Positions 35,751 through 44,068 of a stretch of DNA of 64,000 nt are shown piece by piece. Below the pieces are notes generated by a model. It had not been told where the DNA came from. It did no database searches and saw only the letters and a list, made by a program, of their open reading frames with translations. The stretch is from positions 62,001-126,000 of the forward strand of contig CACJXK010000003.1 in NCBI GenBank assembly GCA_902597335.1, in the 5' to 3' direction. A program made the position numbers and the translations under genes. Position 1 is the stretch's first letter; every line of letters starts with the position of its first letter. This stretch comes from an uncultured Pelagibacteraceae bacterium (lineage in GTDB: Bacteria > Pseudomonadota > Alphaproteobacteria > Pelagibacterales > Pelagibacteraceae).

Positions 35751-37193
35751 ATGTATAGCAAATTTGGACAATTCATTGATGGCAAATGGCAACAATCACA
35801 AAATAATGAAACTTATGATGTATTGAATCCAGCTACTGAAGAAGTAATTGGTAAAGCATCCAAAGCTGGTGAAGAAGATGTAAATAAAGCTCTTAAGTCA
35901 GCTGAAAAAGGTCTTGAGGTTTGGAGAAATACTCCACCTTGGCAGAGATCAAAAATTATAAGAAAAATTGCAGATCTTATGCGAGAGAGAACTGATGTAC
36001 TAGCAAAATGGCTTACATTGGAAGTTGGAAAACCTTTGTCAGAAGCTAAAGGGGAAGTCGGAGGCGCAGCAGACATTTTCGAATGGAACTCTGAAGAAAC
36101 AAAAAGGATATATGGTCAGATAGTTGAAAGTAGATTTGAACACACAAGAATGTATGTAAAATATGAACCTGTTGGTGTTGTTGCAGGATTAATACCATGG
36201 AATTTTCCAATAGTTCTATCCTCTAGAAAAATTTCAACTGCCTTAGCAGCTGGATGCTCAGTTATATGTAAGCCAGATGTTATTACTCCAGGTAGTGTAA
36301 TGGAACTTATGAATATTATAAATGATGCAGGAGTTCCTCCAGGTGTTGTTAATTTATTATCGGGTGATCCAGCAAAAATTTCTTCACAACTTATATCTTC
36401 TGATATAGTTAAAAAAGTTTCTATTACTGGATCGACTAGAGTAGGTAAACTTATTTTAAAGCAAGCCGCTGAGAAAGTTCAAAGAGTAACAATGGAATTA
36501 AGTGGTCACTCACCTTTTATAGTTTTTGATGATGTAGATATAAACAAGGTTACAGATATGGCAATAACGGCAAAATTTAGAAACAACGGCCAAGTTTGCA
36601 TATCACCGGCAAGATTTTATATCCATGAAAAGAAAAAAGATGAGTTTGCAAAAACATTAGTTGAAAAAGTTTCTAAACTTAAAATTGGGAATGGAATGGA
36701 TGACGACACAATATTAGGTCCATTAACAACAGAAAAAAGATTGAATGAAATAGAAGCCTTAGTCGAGAAAACAAAAAAAGAAGGAGCTACTGTTTTATGT
36801 GGTGGAAAGAGACCATCCGGTTTTAATAAAGGATATTTTTATGAACCTACTGTTTTTGACAATGTTCAAGATAACTTTACAATTGCAAAAGAAGAACCTT
36901 TTGGACCATTGGTTCCACTACTAACGTTTAAAGATACAGATGAAGTTGTTGAAAGAGCTAACGACAATGACTTAGGTTTAGCAAGCTATATTTATACAAA
37001 TTCTTTAGAAAAAGCTCACAAAGTCTCAGAAAAAATGGAAACTGGAACATGTGCAGTAAATCATCCTACTATTGCGTTTGCAGAAGTTCCTTTTGGAGGT
37101 ATCAAGCAGACAGGTTATGGCAGAGAGGGTGGATCAATGGCTATAAAGGACTATTTAAATATTAAATATACTCATTTTGGTCTTAATTATTAA
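35751..37193 (+). CDS. NAD(P)-dependent aldehyde dehydrogenase (succinate/ketoglutarate semialdehyde type)
   Basis: 480 residues. Catalytic Asn151 (PWNFP), Glu249 (MELSGHSP) and Cys283 (NGQVCISP) are all present. The sequence resembles succinate-semialdehyde and alpha-ketoglutarate-semialdehyde dehydrogenases; the usual GGKSP/GGNAP is SGHSP. It overlaps the HpaI-type aldolase gene by one base, so it would oxidise an aldehyde released by that aldolase, such as lactaldehyde, glycolaldehyde or succinate semialdehyde. Not MmsA (methylmalonate semialdehyde) by motif. Confidence 0.87.
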   Translation: MYSKFGQFIDGKWQQSQNNETYDVLNPATEEVIGKASKAGEEDVNKALKSAEKGLEVWRNTPPWQRSKIIRKIADLMRERTDVLAKWLTLEVGKPLSEAKGEVGGAADIFEWNSEETKRIYGQIVESRFEHTRMYVKYEPVGVVAGLIPWNFPIVLSSRKISTALAAGCSVICKPDVITPGSVMELMNIINDAGVPPGVVNLLSGDPAKISSQLISSDIVKKVSITGSTRVGKLILKQAAEKVQRVTMELSGHSPFIVFDDVDINKVTDMAITAKFRNNGQVCISPARFYIHEKKKDEFAKTLVEKVSKLKIGNGMDDDTILGPLTTEKRLNEIEALVEKTKKEGATVLCGGKRPSGFNKGYFYEPTVFDNVQDNFTIAKEEPFGPLVPLLTFKDTDEVVERANDNDLGLASYIYTNSLEKAHKVSEKMETGTCAVNHPTIAFAEVPFGGIKQTGYGREGGSMAIKDYLNIKYTHFGLNY

Positions 37194-37984
37194 TGAGAAA
37201 AAATAAGGTTAAACAAATGATGGCTGAAGGAAAGCCAGTTGTTAACGGCTGGTTACAAATACCTAGTACAGTATCTGCAGAAGTTATGGCACATCAAGGT
37301 TGGGACTCCCTGACTGTTGATATGCAACATGGACTTGTTGATTACACAAACGCACTTCCAATGCTTCAAACAATTTCTTCAACTGATGTAACTCCTCTTA
37401 CCAGAGTAAATTGGAATGAACCAGGACAAATAATGAAAATTTTAGACGCTGGTTGTTATGGAATTATATGCCCTATGGTAAGTAATAAAGAAGAGGCAGA
37501 AAGATTTGTACAAGCATGCATGTATCCTCCAAGAGGATATAGAAGTTTTGGCCCAGTTAGAGGATTAATTTATGGTGGTGCTGATTACGCAGAACATGCA
37601 AATGATGAGATTTTAAAATTAGCTATGATTGAGACAAAGGAGTCATTAGATAAATTAGATGAGATTATGTCTACTGACGGTGTGGATGGGATATATATTG
37701 GTCCAGCTGACTTAAGCCTAGCAATTGGAGAAAAACCTGGATTTGACAAACCTGAAAATTCAAAAGCTTATTCTCAAATATTAAGAATTTTAGAGCATGC
37801 AAAAAAAAATAATATATTTGCTGGTATTCATAATGGAACTACAGAATATGCACAAAAAATGATTGATAAAGGATTTAACTTCGTAACAATTGGTGCAGAT
37901 CAAAGAGCTATGAGCGCAGGCGCAAAGGCAATTGTAGAAAAAATGAAGGGCTCAATAAATAAAAAAGAGTCTGACACTTATTAA
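37193..37984 (+). CDS. HpaI/HpcH-family 2-keto-3-deoxy acid aldolase
   Basis: 263 residues, class II aldolase of the HpaI/RhmA/GarL group. Catalytic His46 (DMQHG) and Arg71 (TRVNW), metal ligands Glu147 (IETKE) and Asp173 (GPADLS) are conserved. It cleaves a 2-keto-3-deoxy acid to pyruvate plus an aldehyde, and the coupled ALDH takes the aldehyde. It is the only clear aldolase in the island, so it may serve several dehydratases. Its stop codon is shared with the convergent PanB-like gene as TTAA. Confidence 0.88.
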   Translation: MRKNKVKQMMAEGKPVVNGWLQIPSTVSAEVMAHQGWDSLTVDMQHGLVDYTNALPMLQTISSTDVTPLTRVNWNEPGQIMKILDAGCYGIICPMVSNKEEAERFVQACMYPPRGYRSFGPVRGLIYGGADYAEHANDEILKLAMIETKESLDKLDEIMSTDGVDGIYIGPADLSLAIGEKPGFDKPENSKAYSQILRILEHAKKNNIFAGIHNGTTEYAQKMIDKGFNFVTIGADQRAMSAGAKAIVEKMKGSINKKESDTY

Positions 37985-38796
37985 TCTAGTTTCTCAAGAA
38001 ATAGCTCAAACTCTTTTTGATTTAAATTTATAGATTGTTTCTTTCCAGGAAATTTATTTGACATAGAATCTTTTTTAAATGCTTTGAGCGCTTTTACTCT
38101 CTCTTGATTAATTTGATTTTTTAATTTTATTAAGTTTCCATAAGCTTTTGAATGTCTTGGTGGATTTTCAGTATCCCCACAAATATCTTCCATAAACAAG
38201 TACATTACATCAGCAAACTTTCCTGAGCCGAGTGATACTGTAACTATATTTGTTCTTTTAGAAATCTCTCCCATTACATTTTCGGGAATTACTTCACATT
38301 CAGCTGAGAATGCTCCTGCATCCTCTAATCTTTTAAATTTTAAATACAAATCATGTGCTTCATTACTATTTTTTCCAACTGCTCTTAAACCTCCTATCCA
38401 TGTAGATTTTCTTGGTACTAAACCTAAATGTCCCATAACTGGAACATCTTCGTTTGCAAGCATTTCAACAATTTTCATACTTCTAGGTGTCATTACCGCA
38501 TCAGCTCCATTCTCTAATGCCTCAAAAGCACCTCTCAATACATCATCTGCTGTTACAAATTTATTAAGTACTAATGCTGCAGTTAAAAATAAATTTTTAG
38601 AACCCTCTCTGGCTTTTTTAACATTAAATGCATTAGATATAATCATATCAAATCCGGCCTGCTCAGCTGCATGTGCTTCTTCAATAGTATTCGCTGTAAC
38701 TTGGGTAAATTTTTTTTTTCCTTTAGAATTTTTTAAATCACCAACTGTTAAAGTTCTACTTGCAGGTTTTGCTGCCCATGTATAAATTTTTTTCAT
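37981..38796 (-). CDS. Degenerate ketopantoate hydroxymethyltransferase (PanB)-like protein
   Basis: 271 residues of PanB / PEP-mutase-type barrel. The C-terminal half keeps GHLGLVPR and the acid of the LECVP motif (ECEVIP), but the metal-site residues of PanB are gone by my alignment with E. coli PanB: GDS becomes SNA, the Asp of LADLPF becomes Ala, and KIEGG becomes MTPRS. It is therefore unlikely to be a real PanB. It overlaps a small winged-helix-like gene by 4 bp and the aldolase by 4 bp. Cleavage or addition of a hydroxymethyl-type group to a keto acid is possible; function unknown. Confidence 0.75.
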   Translation of the reverse strand: MKKIYTWAAKPASRTLTVGDLKNSKGKKKFTQVTANTIEEAHAAEQAGFDMIISNAFNVKKAREGSKNLFLTAALVLNKFVTADDVLRGAFEALENGADAVMTPRSMKIVEMLANEDVPVMGHLGLVPRKSTWIGGLRAVGKNSNEAHDLYLKFKRLEDAGAFSAECEVIPENVMGEISKRTNIVTVSLGSGKFADVMYLFMEDICGDTENPPRHSKAYGNLIKLKNQINQERVKALKAFKKDSMSNKFPGKKQSINLNQKEFELFLEKLD

Positions 38797-39209
38797 TTTA
38801 TCCCTTTGTATAGCTGATCTCTTCTATCAATGAACTCCTCAAATGTTTTTATAGTAATAACTGAGGGAAGAATAAAAATTGACCTTTTATCTTTTATATT
38901 TCTAATAATTCTAAAATAACCTTTTTTAATAGCAGTATCGATATAAACATTTGAAGTTAGGTAAGATTTTTCAATCACTTTTAAAAGCTGGTTTTTTGTA
39001 ATTGATTGGTTTTTAAAATAAGCCAACATTACTGCGTGCAACATTATCCAATGTTGAGGCGTTAATGAAAACCAGTTAAGTAAATCATTTTTTAACCTAC
39101 CAGTGAAGTCTCCAAGAGAAACTTCGGCCATTTGAATTCTTTTTTTTGTAGATTTAGAAAGTTTTTTTTGTTCTTCAAAATGCTTTGGGTACCTAAATTG
39201 CCTCTTCAT
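38793..39209 (-). CDS. Small MarR-like winged-helix protein, candidate transcriptional regulator
   Basis: 138 residues, no close relative recognised. Residues about 50-125 fit a MarR-type winged helix: LTPQHWIMLHAVML, then a helix pair (ITKNQLLKVIEKSYLTSNVYIDTAIKKGY) and the wing NIKDKRSIFILPS. N-terminus is basic. It is the only candidate DNA-binding regulator in the whole island and is cotranscribed with the PanB-like gene; the palindrome-rich region at 40215-40296 is a plausible target. Assignment is by pattern only. Confidence 0.6.
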   Translation of the reverse strand: MKRQFRYPKHFEEQKKLSKSTKKRIQMAEVSLGDFTGRLKNDLLNWFSLTPQHWIMLHAVMLAYFKNQSITKNQLLKVIEKSYLTSNVYIDTAIKKGYFRIIRNIKDKRSIFILPSVITIKTFEEFIDRRDQLYKGIK

Positions 39210-39245
39210 CTAATTAATTTTATATAATTGAAATTTCTATTCAAT

Positions 39246-40214
39246 CTAATTTTTGTTAGCTAATTCTTTATATATATTATTTACTCTGTGAACTTCACTT
39301 GCAGTATTAAAATATCCTACATATTCTATTTCATCTGGGGTTACATCAAAATGGTAATGACCTGCATATTTTTTATTTTCATAAGAATGAAAATGGGTAT
39401 GTTCTCCAGACTCTCTTAAATTAAGTTTTCCACCAGTTGGATCTCCGGTCCACAAAACAGAGTAACATTGCAATTCAGGACCAACTGGTTCATAAAATTG
39501 TAGGAAGTCTTTAGTACATTTCATTAAATTTGAATCATAATAATCGTGTTTGATATCTTCATAATCGGGTTGTACGTGTGATCGTATTTTTCCATTTAAA
39601 ATTCTAAAAACACCAGCAAGAGCTATGTGATTGTTATTAGAAATATCTAAATTTTCTGACAATGCTTGTCTTATTGACTGAGGTAAAGATCCTTGTTTTC
39701 CAATTCTTTTTTTAATATTAATTCTTATTACCCTTCCTTCTTTTCCATCGCTATAGTAGATGTTGCCAAGTCCCCCATGTTTTTTTGCTTTATAATCTTT
39801 AACTATACATTCTTTATTTTTTCCAACCATTGCAATGATAGATTTAGACTCTTCAGTAATTAAATTCTCATTTATAATTAATTCTCCACAATGCCCTTCC
39901 AAACATGACATAGCACCAGAGCCTGCTCCAAGAGCATAGGATTTTGAAGAATTTATTCTTTTTGAAATCTCTTGATAATCAAATTCAGTACCGATGTAAT
40001 TTTTATCATGCATATAAGGCTCTCCTCCTACATCGATTATTTTTTGATTGCCGCTAATACCTTCAGAAGGGCAATCCCAATGTCTAAGATTTGGACACTC
40101 AACTACATCTACTTCAACATCTTTGTAATTATTAGCAAGTCCAATTCTTAATGCATTTGCAATATCTATTAAATCAAAAGTTTTAAAAATTCCTTTCTCT
40201 ATATTTAATTTCAT
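39246..40214 (-). CDS. DUF1907 (C11orf54-like) predicted zinc-dependent hydrolase
   Basis: 322 residues, matching the eukaryotic C11orf54 family (DUF1907). Segments GEPY, the glycine-rich YALGAGSGAMS near 93-102, and the C-terminal EHTHFHS and GHYHFD give the His cluster His272, His274, His286 that binds zinc in the human protein. The human protein was reported to have ester hydrolase activity; the natural substrate of bacterial homologues is not known to me. It is divergent from a ketopantoate-reductase-like gene across an 82-bp palindrome-rich region. Confidence 0.85.
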   Translation of the reverse strand: MKLNIEKGIFKTFDLIDIANALRIGLANNYKDVEVDVVECPNLRHWDCPSEGISGNQKIIDVGGEPYMHDKNYIGTEFDYQEISKRINSSKSYALGAGSGAMSCLEGHCGELIINENLITEESKSIIAMVGKNKECIVKDYKAKKHGGLGNIYYSDGKEGRVIRINIKKRIGKQGSLPQSIRQALSENLDISNNNHIALAGVFRILNGKIRSHVQPDYEDIKHDYYDSNLMKCTKDFLQFYEPVGPELQCYSVLWTGDPTGGKLNLRESGEHTHFHSYENKKYAGHYHFDVTPDEIEYVGYFNTASEVHRVNNIYKELANKN

Positions 40215-40226
40215 GATTTAATAATA

Positions 40227-40244
40227 TTGCATTATATATTGCAA
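40227..40244. promoter_or_regulatory. Candidate operator, copy 1 of an 18-bp dyad
   Basis: TTGCATTATATATTGCAA is a near-perfect 18-bp palindrome, 13 bp upstream of the DUF1907 start. Fourteen of its 18 bases recur in the same orientation at 40274-40291, 47 bp away and beside the divergent gene. Confidence 0.5.
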
Positions 40245-40250
40245 AATGTC

Positions 40251-40276
40251 TATAGATAATATATATAATATCTATA
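40251..40276. promoter_or_regulatory. Central 26-bp palindrome of the divergent control region
   Basis: TATAGATA and TATCTATA arms are exact inverses around an A/T core; 12 of 13 base pairs match across the full 26 bp. It sits between the two 18-bp dyads and nearly midway between divergent start codons at 40214 and 40297. The low base complexity weakens any statistical claim. Confidence 0.5.
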
Positions 40277-40291
40277 CATAATATATTGTAA
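40274..40291. promoter_or_regulatory. Candidate operator, copy 2 of the 18-bp dyad
   Basis: ATACATAATATATTGTAA is a second, weaker copy of the dyad at 40227-40244 (14 of 18 identical) and is 5 bp from the ketopantoate-reductase-like start codon, where a bound repressor would block translation or transcription start. Confidence 0.45.
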
Positions 40292-40296
40292 ATAAA

Positions 40297-41241
40297 ATGG
40301 TAAATAAAGATTTAAAAGTTGCTGTTCTTGGTGCAGGTGCAATGGGGTGTTTGTTTGGAGGTTTGCTTGCAGAAAAAGGATTAGATGTAACTCTGATTGA
40401 TGTTTGGAAAGAACATGTAGAAACCTTAAATAAAAAAGGCCTTAAGATGGATGGTCATGGTGGCGATAGATTTATAAAAGTACCAGCAACATCAGATCCA
40501 TCTACAATTGGAAAAGTAGATGCTGTAATAGTAATGTGTAAAGCAACAGCTCTAGAACCTGCTTTAAAAAGTATTAAAAACATTATTGGAGATAAAACAG
40601 TTTTTATGTCTTTTCAAAATGGAATTGGGCATGAAGCAATAATTAAAAGTATTGTTGGCGATGAAAAAGTAATTGGGGGAACAACAACTCAAGCATCAAA
40701 TATCTTAGGCCCTGGTCATATTATGAATCATGCAGCTCTACCTTCGTGGATTGGAGAATATGATGGTGGAATAACAAATAGAATAACAGAAATTGCAGAT
40801 ACATTTACTGCACATAATTTAGAAATGATTGCAGCTGAGGATGTAAAAAAAAGAAAATGGATGAAACTTTTTGCTTTAACCGCAATAGGGCCACTTTCAG
40901 CTATTTTTGATCTACATCATACTGATCTTTACATAAATAATAATGCCAACGACGTATCTAGAAATTTAGGTAAAGAAATTATTTTAGAAACAAGAGAAGT
41001 TGCTTTGGCAGATGGTGTTAATGTTTCTGAAGATGAGTGTTTATTTATGTTTAATAAAATTGTTGATTCAAAACAAACAAATAAGTCCTCAATGGCTTTT
41101 GATGTACTTTACAAAAGAAAAACTGAAATTGATTTCATAAGTGGAGCTGTATCTAAAATAGGAAAAAAACATGGAATAGCTACACCATTAAATGATCTTA
41201 TGTACAAAATGATTAAAGTAAAAGAGGGTATGTACAGCTAA
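40297..41241 (+). CDS. Ketopantoate reductase (PanE/ApbA)-like dehydrogenase with altered substrate site
   Basis: 314 residues. NADP-binding LGAGAMGCL at residues 11-19 and QNGIG (Asn near 107) match PanE, and the catalytic Lys is in RKWMKL near 185. The two Asn that PanE places after this Lys (KLAVNCVINPL in E. coli) align with Leu and Gly here (KLFALTAIGPL), so the substrate pocket differs. First gene of a run of four that overlap or are 1-16 bp apart (two dioxygenases and a hydroxyacid dehydrogenase). It probably reduces another 2-oxo acid. Confidence 0.8.
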   Translation: MVNKDLKVAVLGAGAMGCLFGGLLAEKGLDVTLIDVWKEHVETLNKKGLKMDGHGGDRFIKVPATSDPSTIGKVDAVIVMCKATALEPALKSIKNIIGDKTVFMSFQNGIGHEAIIKSIVGDEKVIGGTTTQASNILGPGHIMNHAALPSWIGEYDGGITNRITEIADTFTAHNLEMIAAEDVKKRKWMKLFALTAIGPLSAIFDLHHTDLYINNNANDVSRNLGKEIILETREVALADGVNVSEDECLFMFNKIVDSKQTNKSSMAFDVLYKRKTEIDFISGAVSKIGKKHGIATPLNDLMYKMIKVKEGMYS

Positions 41242-42117
41242 ATGCTGAAAATTAACAAACTAAAGAAGATTAAATCAAACTTTCCCATTATTGTAGGAGA
41301 AAAAATTATCAGTAAAAAAATATGTAATTATTTGATTGACGAGATTAGTAAATCAAAAAATTTTGACGATATGATTATGGGAGGTAGGAGTAGAATTAAT
41401 AAAGGATCAAAAAATTTCAACAAATATATTTCAAGTTCTAAAATCTCAAAAAAACTTTTTTCAATTTTTAATTCACAATCATTTTATAATAAAATTGATA
41501 AAAAATTTAAAACTGAGTTTGAAAATAATACATGGCAAAGTTTATTCAAACCCAAAACATTCAATAAAAAAAAATATACCTTGAAAAGAAAAGTAAATTC
41601 AATTGAACTCAAAAAGTTATTGGGAAGTAATTATAAGAGTCCAATATTAAATTTAGATATAGATTTTTCAGTATCTAAAGGAGGGTATAGATTAAGACCG
41701 CATAGAGATGATATAAATAGAATATATAATTTTTTGATCTATTTAACTGATATACCAAAAAAAAATGGAGGTTCTCTTACACTTTATAAAAAAAAAGCAA
41801 ACAAGAATTTAAGAAAAAAATTTAGAAGATTTCCAAAAATTAATGAACTTAGTAAAGTAAAGGAGTTTACCCCAAAAAAAGGAAGTGTTATTTTCTTTAA
41901 ATCTACTCCTAATTCTTATCATGGAGTAACACGATTTAAGGAAAAAAACTGTCCAAAAAGATTTTTTATTTATGGAAGCTATGCATTTGATAAACCTGTT
42001 ATATGGAAATATAAAAATTTTGAATATCACCCTTATATAGTTGCGACTAAAAAAAGAATGCTCACATCTTTTCATGATTCAAATTATCTGCTAAAATCTG
42101 GTAATCATGCAAACTAA
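41242..42117 (+). CDS. 2-oxoglutarate/Fe(II)-dependent oxygenase (prolyl-hydroxylase-like)
   Basis: 291 residues with a double-stranded beta-helix C-terminal region. Fe ligands His154, Asp156 (RPHRDD) and His227 (NSYHGV), and 2-oxoglutarate-binding Arg240 (PKRFF) are visible. The N-terminal 130 residues are Lys- and Ser-rich without recognisable motif. Its ATG follows the preceding stop codon directly and its end overlaps the next dioxygenase gene by 11 bp. It would hydroxylate an organic substrate with O2 and 2-oxoglutarate; the substrate is not predictable. Confidence 0.78.
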   Translation: MLKINKLKKIKSNFPIIVGEKIISKKICNYLIDEISKSKNFDDMIMGGRSRINKGSKNFNKYISSSKISKKLFSIFNSQSFYNKIDKKFKTEFENNTWQSLFKPKTFNKKKYTLKRKVNSIELKKLLGSNYKSPILNLDIDFSVSKGGYRLRPHRDDINRIYNFLIYLTDIPKKNGGSLTLYKKKANKNLRKKFRRFPKINELSKVKEFTPKKGSVIFFKSTPNSYHGVTRFKEKNCPKRFFIYGSYAFDKPVIWKYKNFEYHPYIVATKKRMLTSFHDSNYLLKSGNHAN

Positions 42118-43096
42118 TAGCGAACTAAAGAAAATTTTAGATAGAGATGGATACCTTAGGGTAAAAAATATTCTTAATTTCAATAAAGATTTAAAACCTA
42201 TTTTAAACGATATGGAATATGTAATGGACAATCTAATTAATAAGTTTGCACCCAGACATATGAGAGAAAAAGTTTTTAAATATGATTTTAAAAGAAAATA
42301 TACCTATATATCAAAATTAAATATTTATGATCTTGACCAACATTTTAATACCAGACTACCAAGAGATAATGTGAAAAAAGATAGTGATTACTTTGCATCA
42401 CAATCTTTATGGAACTTAATAAACCATAAAAAAATTTTAGATGTTGTAGAACAATTATTAGGATCTGAGATTCTTTCTAATCCTGTTCAGAATACAAGAA
42501 TTAAACAACCAGAAAGTAAACTGCCTAGACACTCTGTTCATGATGGACTTTCAGGTAGAACTCCTTGGCACCAAGACGCAGCAGTATTATCATCTGTTGG
42601 ACAAAGATTGACAGATATGGTGACCGTTTGGATACCATTTACAAAAACTACCAAAAATAACGGATGTATGATTACCGTTAAAGAAATAAACAAACTGGGT
42701 TTATTAAATCATGTGTCTGGATATAAAGGTCAGGTCGAGATAAAAGGTAGTAAATTACTTGATAAATTTAAGCCAATTTTTCTGGAAGCAAATGTGGGTG
42801 ATATAATTATTTTACACAAACACTCAATACATTGTTCTTTACCTAATAGATCTAACGATTTTAGAATAAGTGCTGACTTAAGATATAACAGAGCTGGGAC
42901 TCCATCTGGTAGAAAGCCTCTACCAAATTTTTACGTAAGAAGCAGAAATAAAAAAAATATTACTATTCATAATTATAAGCAATGGATCTCTTTATGGGAG
43001 AAAGCGAAAAATAAATGTATACCTAGAAAATACGCATTTAAATATCCACTTCCAACATTTAAAAATAGTAAAAGAGATCTTGCTAGATTAATATAA
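42107..43096 (+). CDS. Phytanoyl-CoA dioxygenase (PhyH) family protein
   Basis: 329 residues. Fe(II) ligands His155 and Asp157 (PWHQDA) and His242 (SIHCS), 2-oxoglutarate Arg253 (DFRIS) and the LGSEILSNP segment mark the PhyH family. These proteins hydroxylate very different small molecules in marine bacteria. Two adjacent, overlapping oxygenase genes of different subfamilies suggest a two-step oxidation of one compound. The next gene, a hydroxyacid dehydrogenase, starts 15 bp downstream. Confidence 0.83.
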   Translation: MQTNSELKKILDRDGYLRVKNILNFNKDLKPILNDMEYVMDNLINKFAPRHMREKVFKYDFKRKYTYISKLNIYDLDQHFNTRLPRDNVKKDSDYFASQSLWNLINHKKILDVVEQLLGSEILSNPVQNTRIKQPESKLPRHSVHDGLSGRTPWHQDAAVLSSVGQRLTDMVTVWIPFTKTTKNNGCMITVKEINKLGLLNHVSGYKGQVEIKGSKLLDKFKPIFLEANVGDIIILHKHSIHCSLPNRSNDFRISADLRYNRAGTPSGRKPLPNFYVRSRNKKNITIHNYKQWISLWEKAKNKCIPRKYAFKYPLPTFKNSKRDLARLI

Positions 43097-43111
43097 TTTC
43101 ATTTTTAAATT

Positions 43112-44068
43112 ATGAAAAAAATTCTCATAGTCCAACCTATTCATGAAAAAGGTATGGAATTATTAAAAAGTAATAGTAACTATACCTACGAGGTAGTTGA
43201 GGATTTAAGCGTTGAAAATGTTAGACAAAAAATTATAGATGCTGATGCAATGTCTTTAAGAACATCAATTTTGCCTGCAGAAGTAATTGAAAATGCAAAA
43301 AAACTTAAAATAATTTCTAGACATGGAGTTGGTTACGACAATATTGATTTAGATAGCTGTAAAAAAAGAAATATCGATGTAGCGATAACTGCAACAGCAA
43401 ATGCTGTAGCGGTTGCAGAACATGTTCTTTTCATGCTTTTAAGTATATCAAAAAGAAAAAATATGTACGATCAATCAGTCAAAAGTGGAAAATTTACTGA
43501 TAGAAATAAACTGCCAAAAACAATAGAGATTTGGAACAAAAATATTCTTATAGCTGGTTTTGGAAGAATTGGAAAAGCATTGATTAAAAGATGTTTGGGA
43601 TTTGAAATGAATGTTTTTGTTTATGATCCATTTGTAGATGCAGAAACAATAAGCAAAATGGGTGGAAAAAAAGTTGAAGATTTATCAGAAACTATAAAAG
43701 ATATGGATGCTGTGTCACTCCATATACCTTTAACTGATCAAACTAAAAATATCATAAATTATGAACTTCTTAAAACTATGAAAAAAAATTGCATCATCAT
43801 AAATGCTGCAAGAGGTGGAATTATAAATGAGAAAGACTTAGATAGAGCATTAAAGGAGAACCTAATTTTTGGAGCAGGTATCGATGTATTTGAAGTAGAG
43901 CCCCCAGAAGCTGACAATCCATTATTAAAAAATGAAAAAGTTTTCCTTAGCCCTCATGCAGCAGCATTTACTGAAGAGTGCATGACTAGAATGGCAATAG
44001 AAACTATACAAAATATTTTTGATTTTTTTGATGGTAAACTTGAAGATAGTAAAAAAGTAAAATTATAG
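43112..44068 (+). CDS. D-2-hydroxyacid dehydrogenase (3-phosphoglycerate-dehydrogenase-like)
   Basis: 318 residues. Rossmann loop GFGRIG near 149-154, Asp at the end of the next strand (YDPF) favouring NAD, catalytic Arg (NAARGG), Glu (EVEPPEA) and His (SPHAA) are present. It lacks the C-terminal ACT/ASB domains of SerA and so is more likely a catabolic 2-hydroxyacid dehydrogenase. It ends 3 bp inside convergent iolE and closes the PanE-like/dioxygenase run. Confidence 0.87.
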   Translation: MKKILIVQPIHEKGMELLKSNSNYTYEVVEDLSVENVRQKIIDADAMSLRTSILPAEVIENAKKLKIISRHGVGYDNIDLDSCKKRNIDVAITATANAVAVAEHVLFMLLSISKRKNMYDQSVKSGKFTDRNKLPKTIEIWNKNILIAGFGRIGKALIKRCLGFEMNVFVYDPFVDAETISKMGGKKVEDLSETIKDMDAVSLHIPLTDQTKNIINYELLKTMKKNCIIINAARGGIINEKDLDRALKENLIFGAGIDVFEVEPPEADNPLLKNEKVFLSPHAAAFTEECMTRMAIETIQNIFDFFDGKLEDSKKVKL

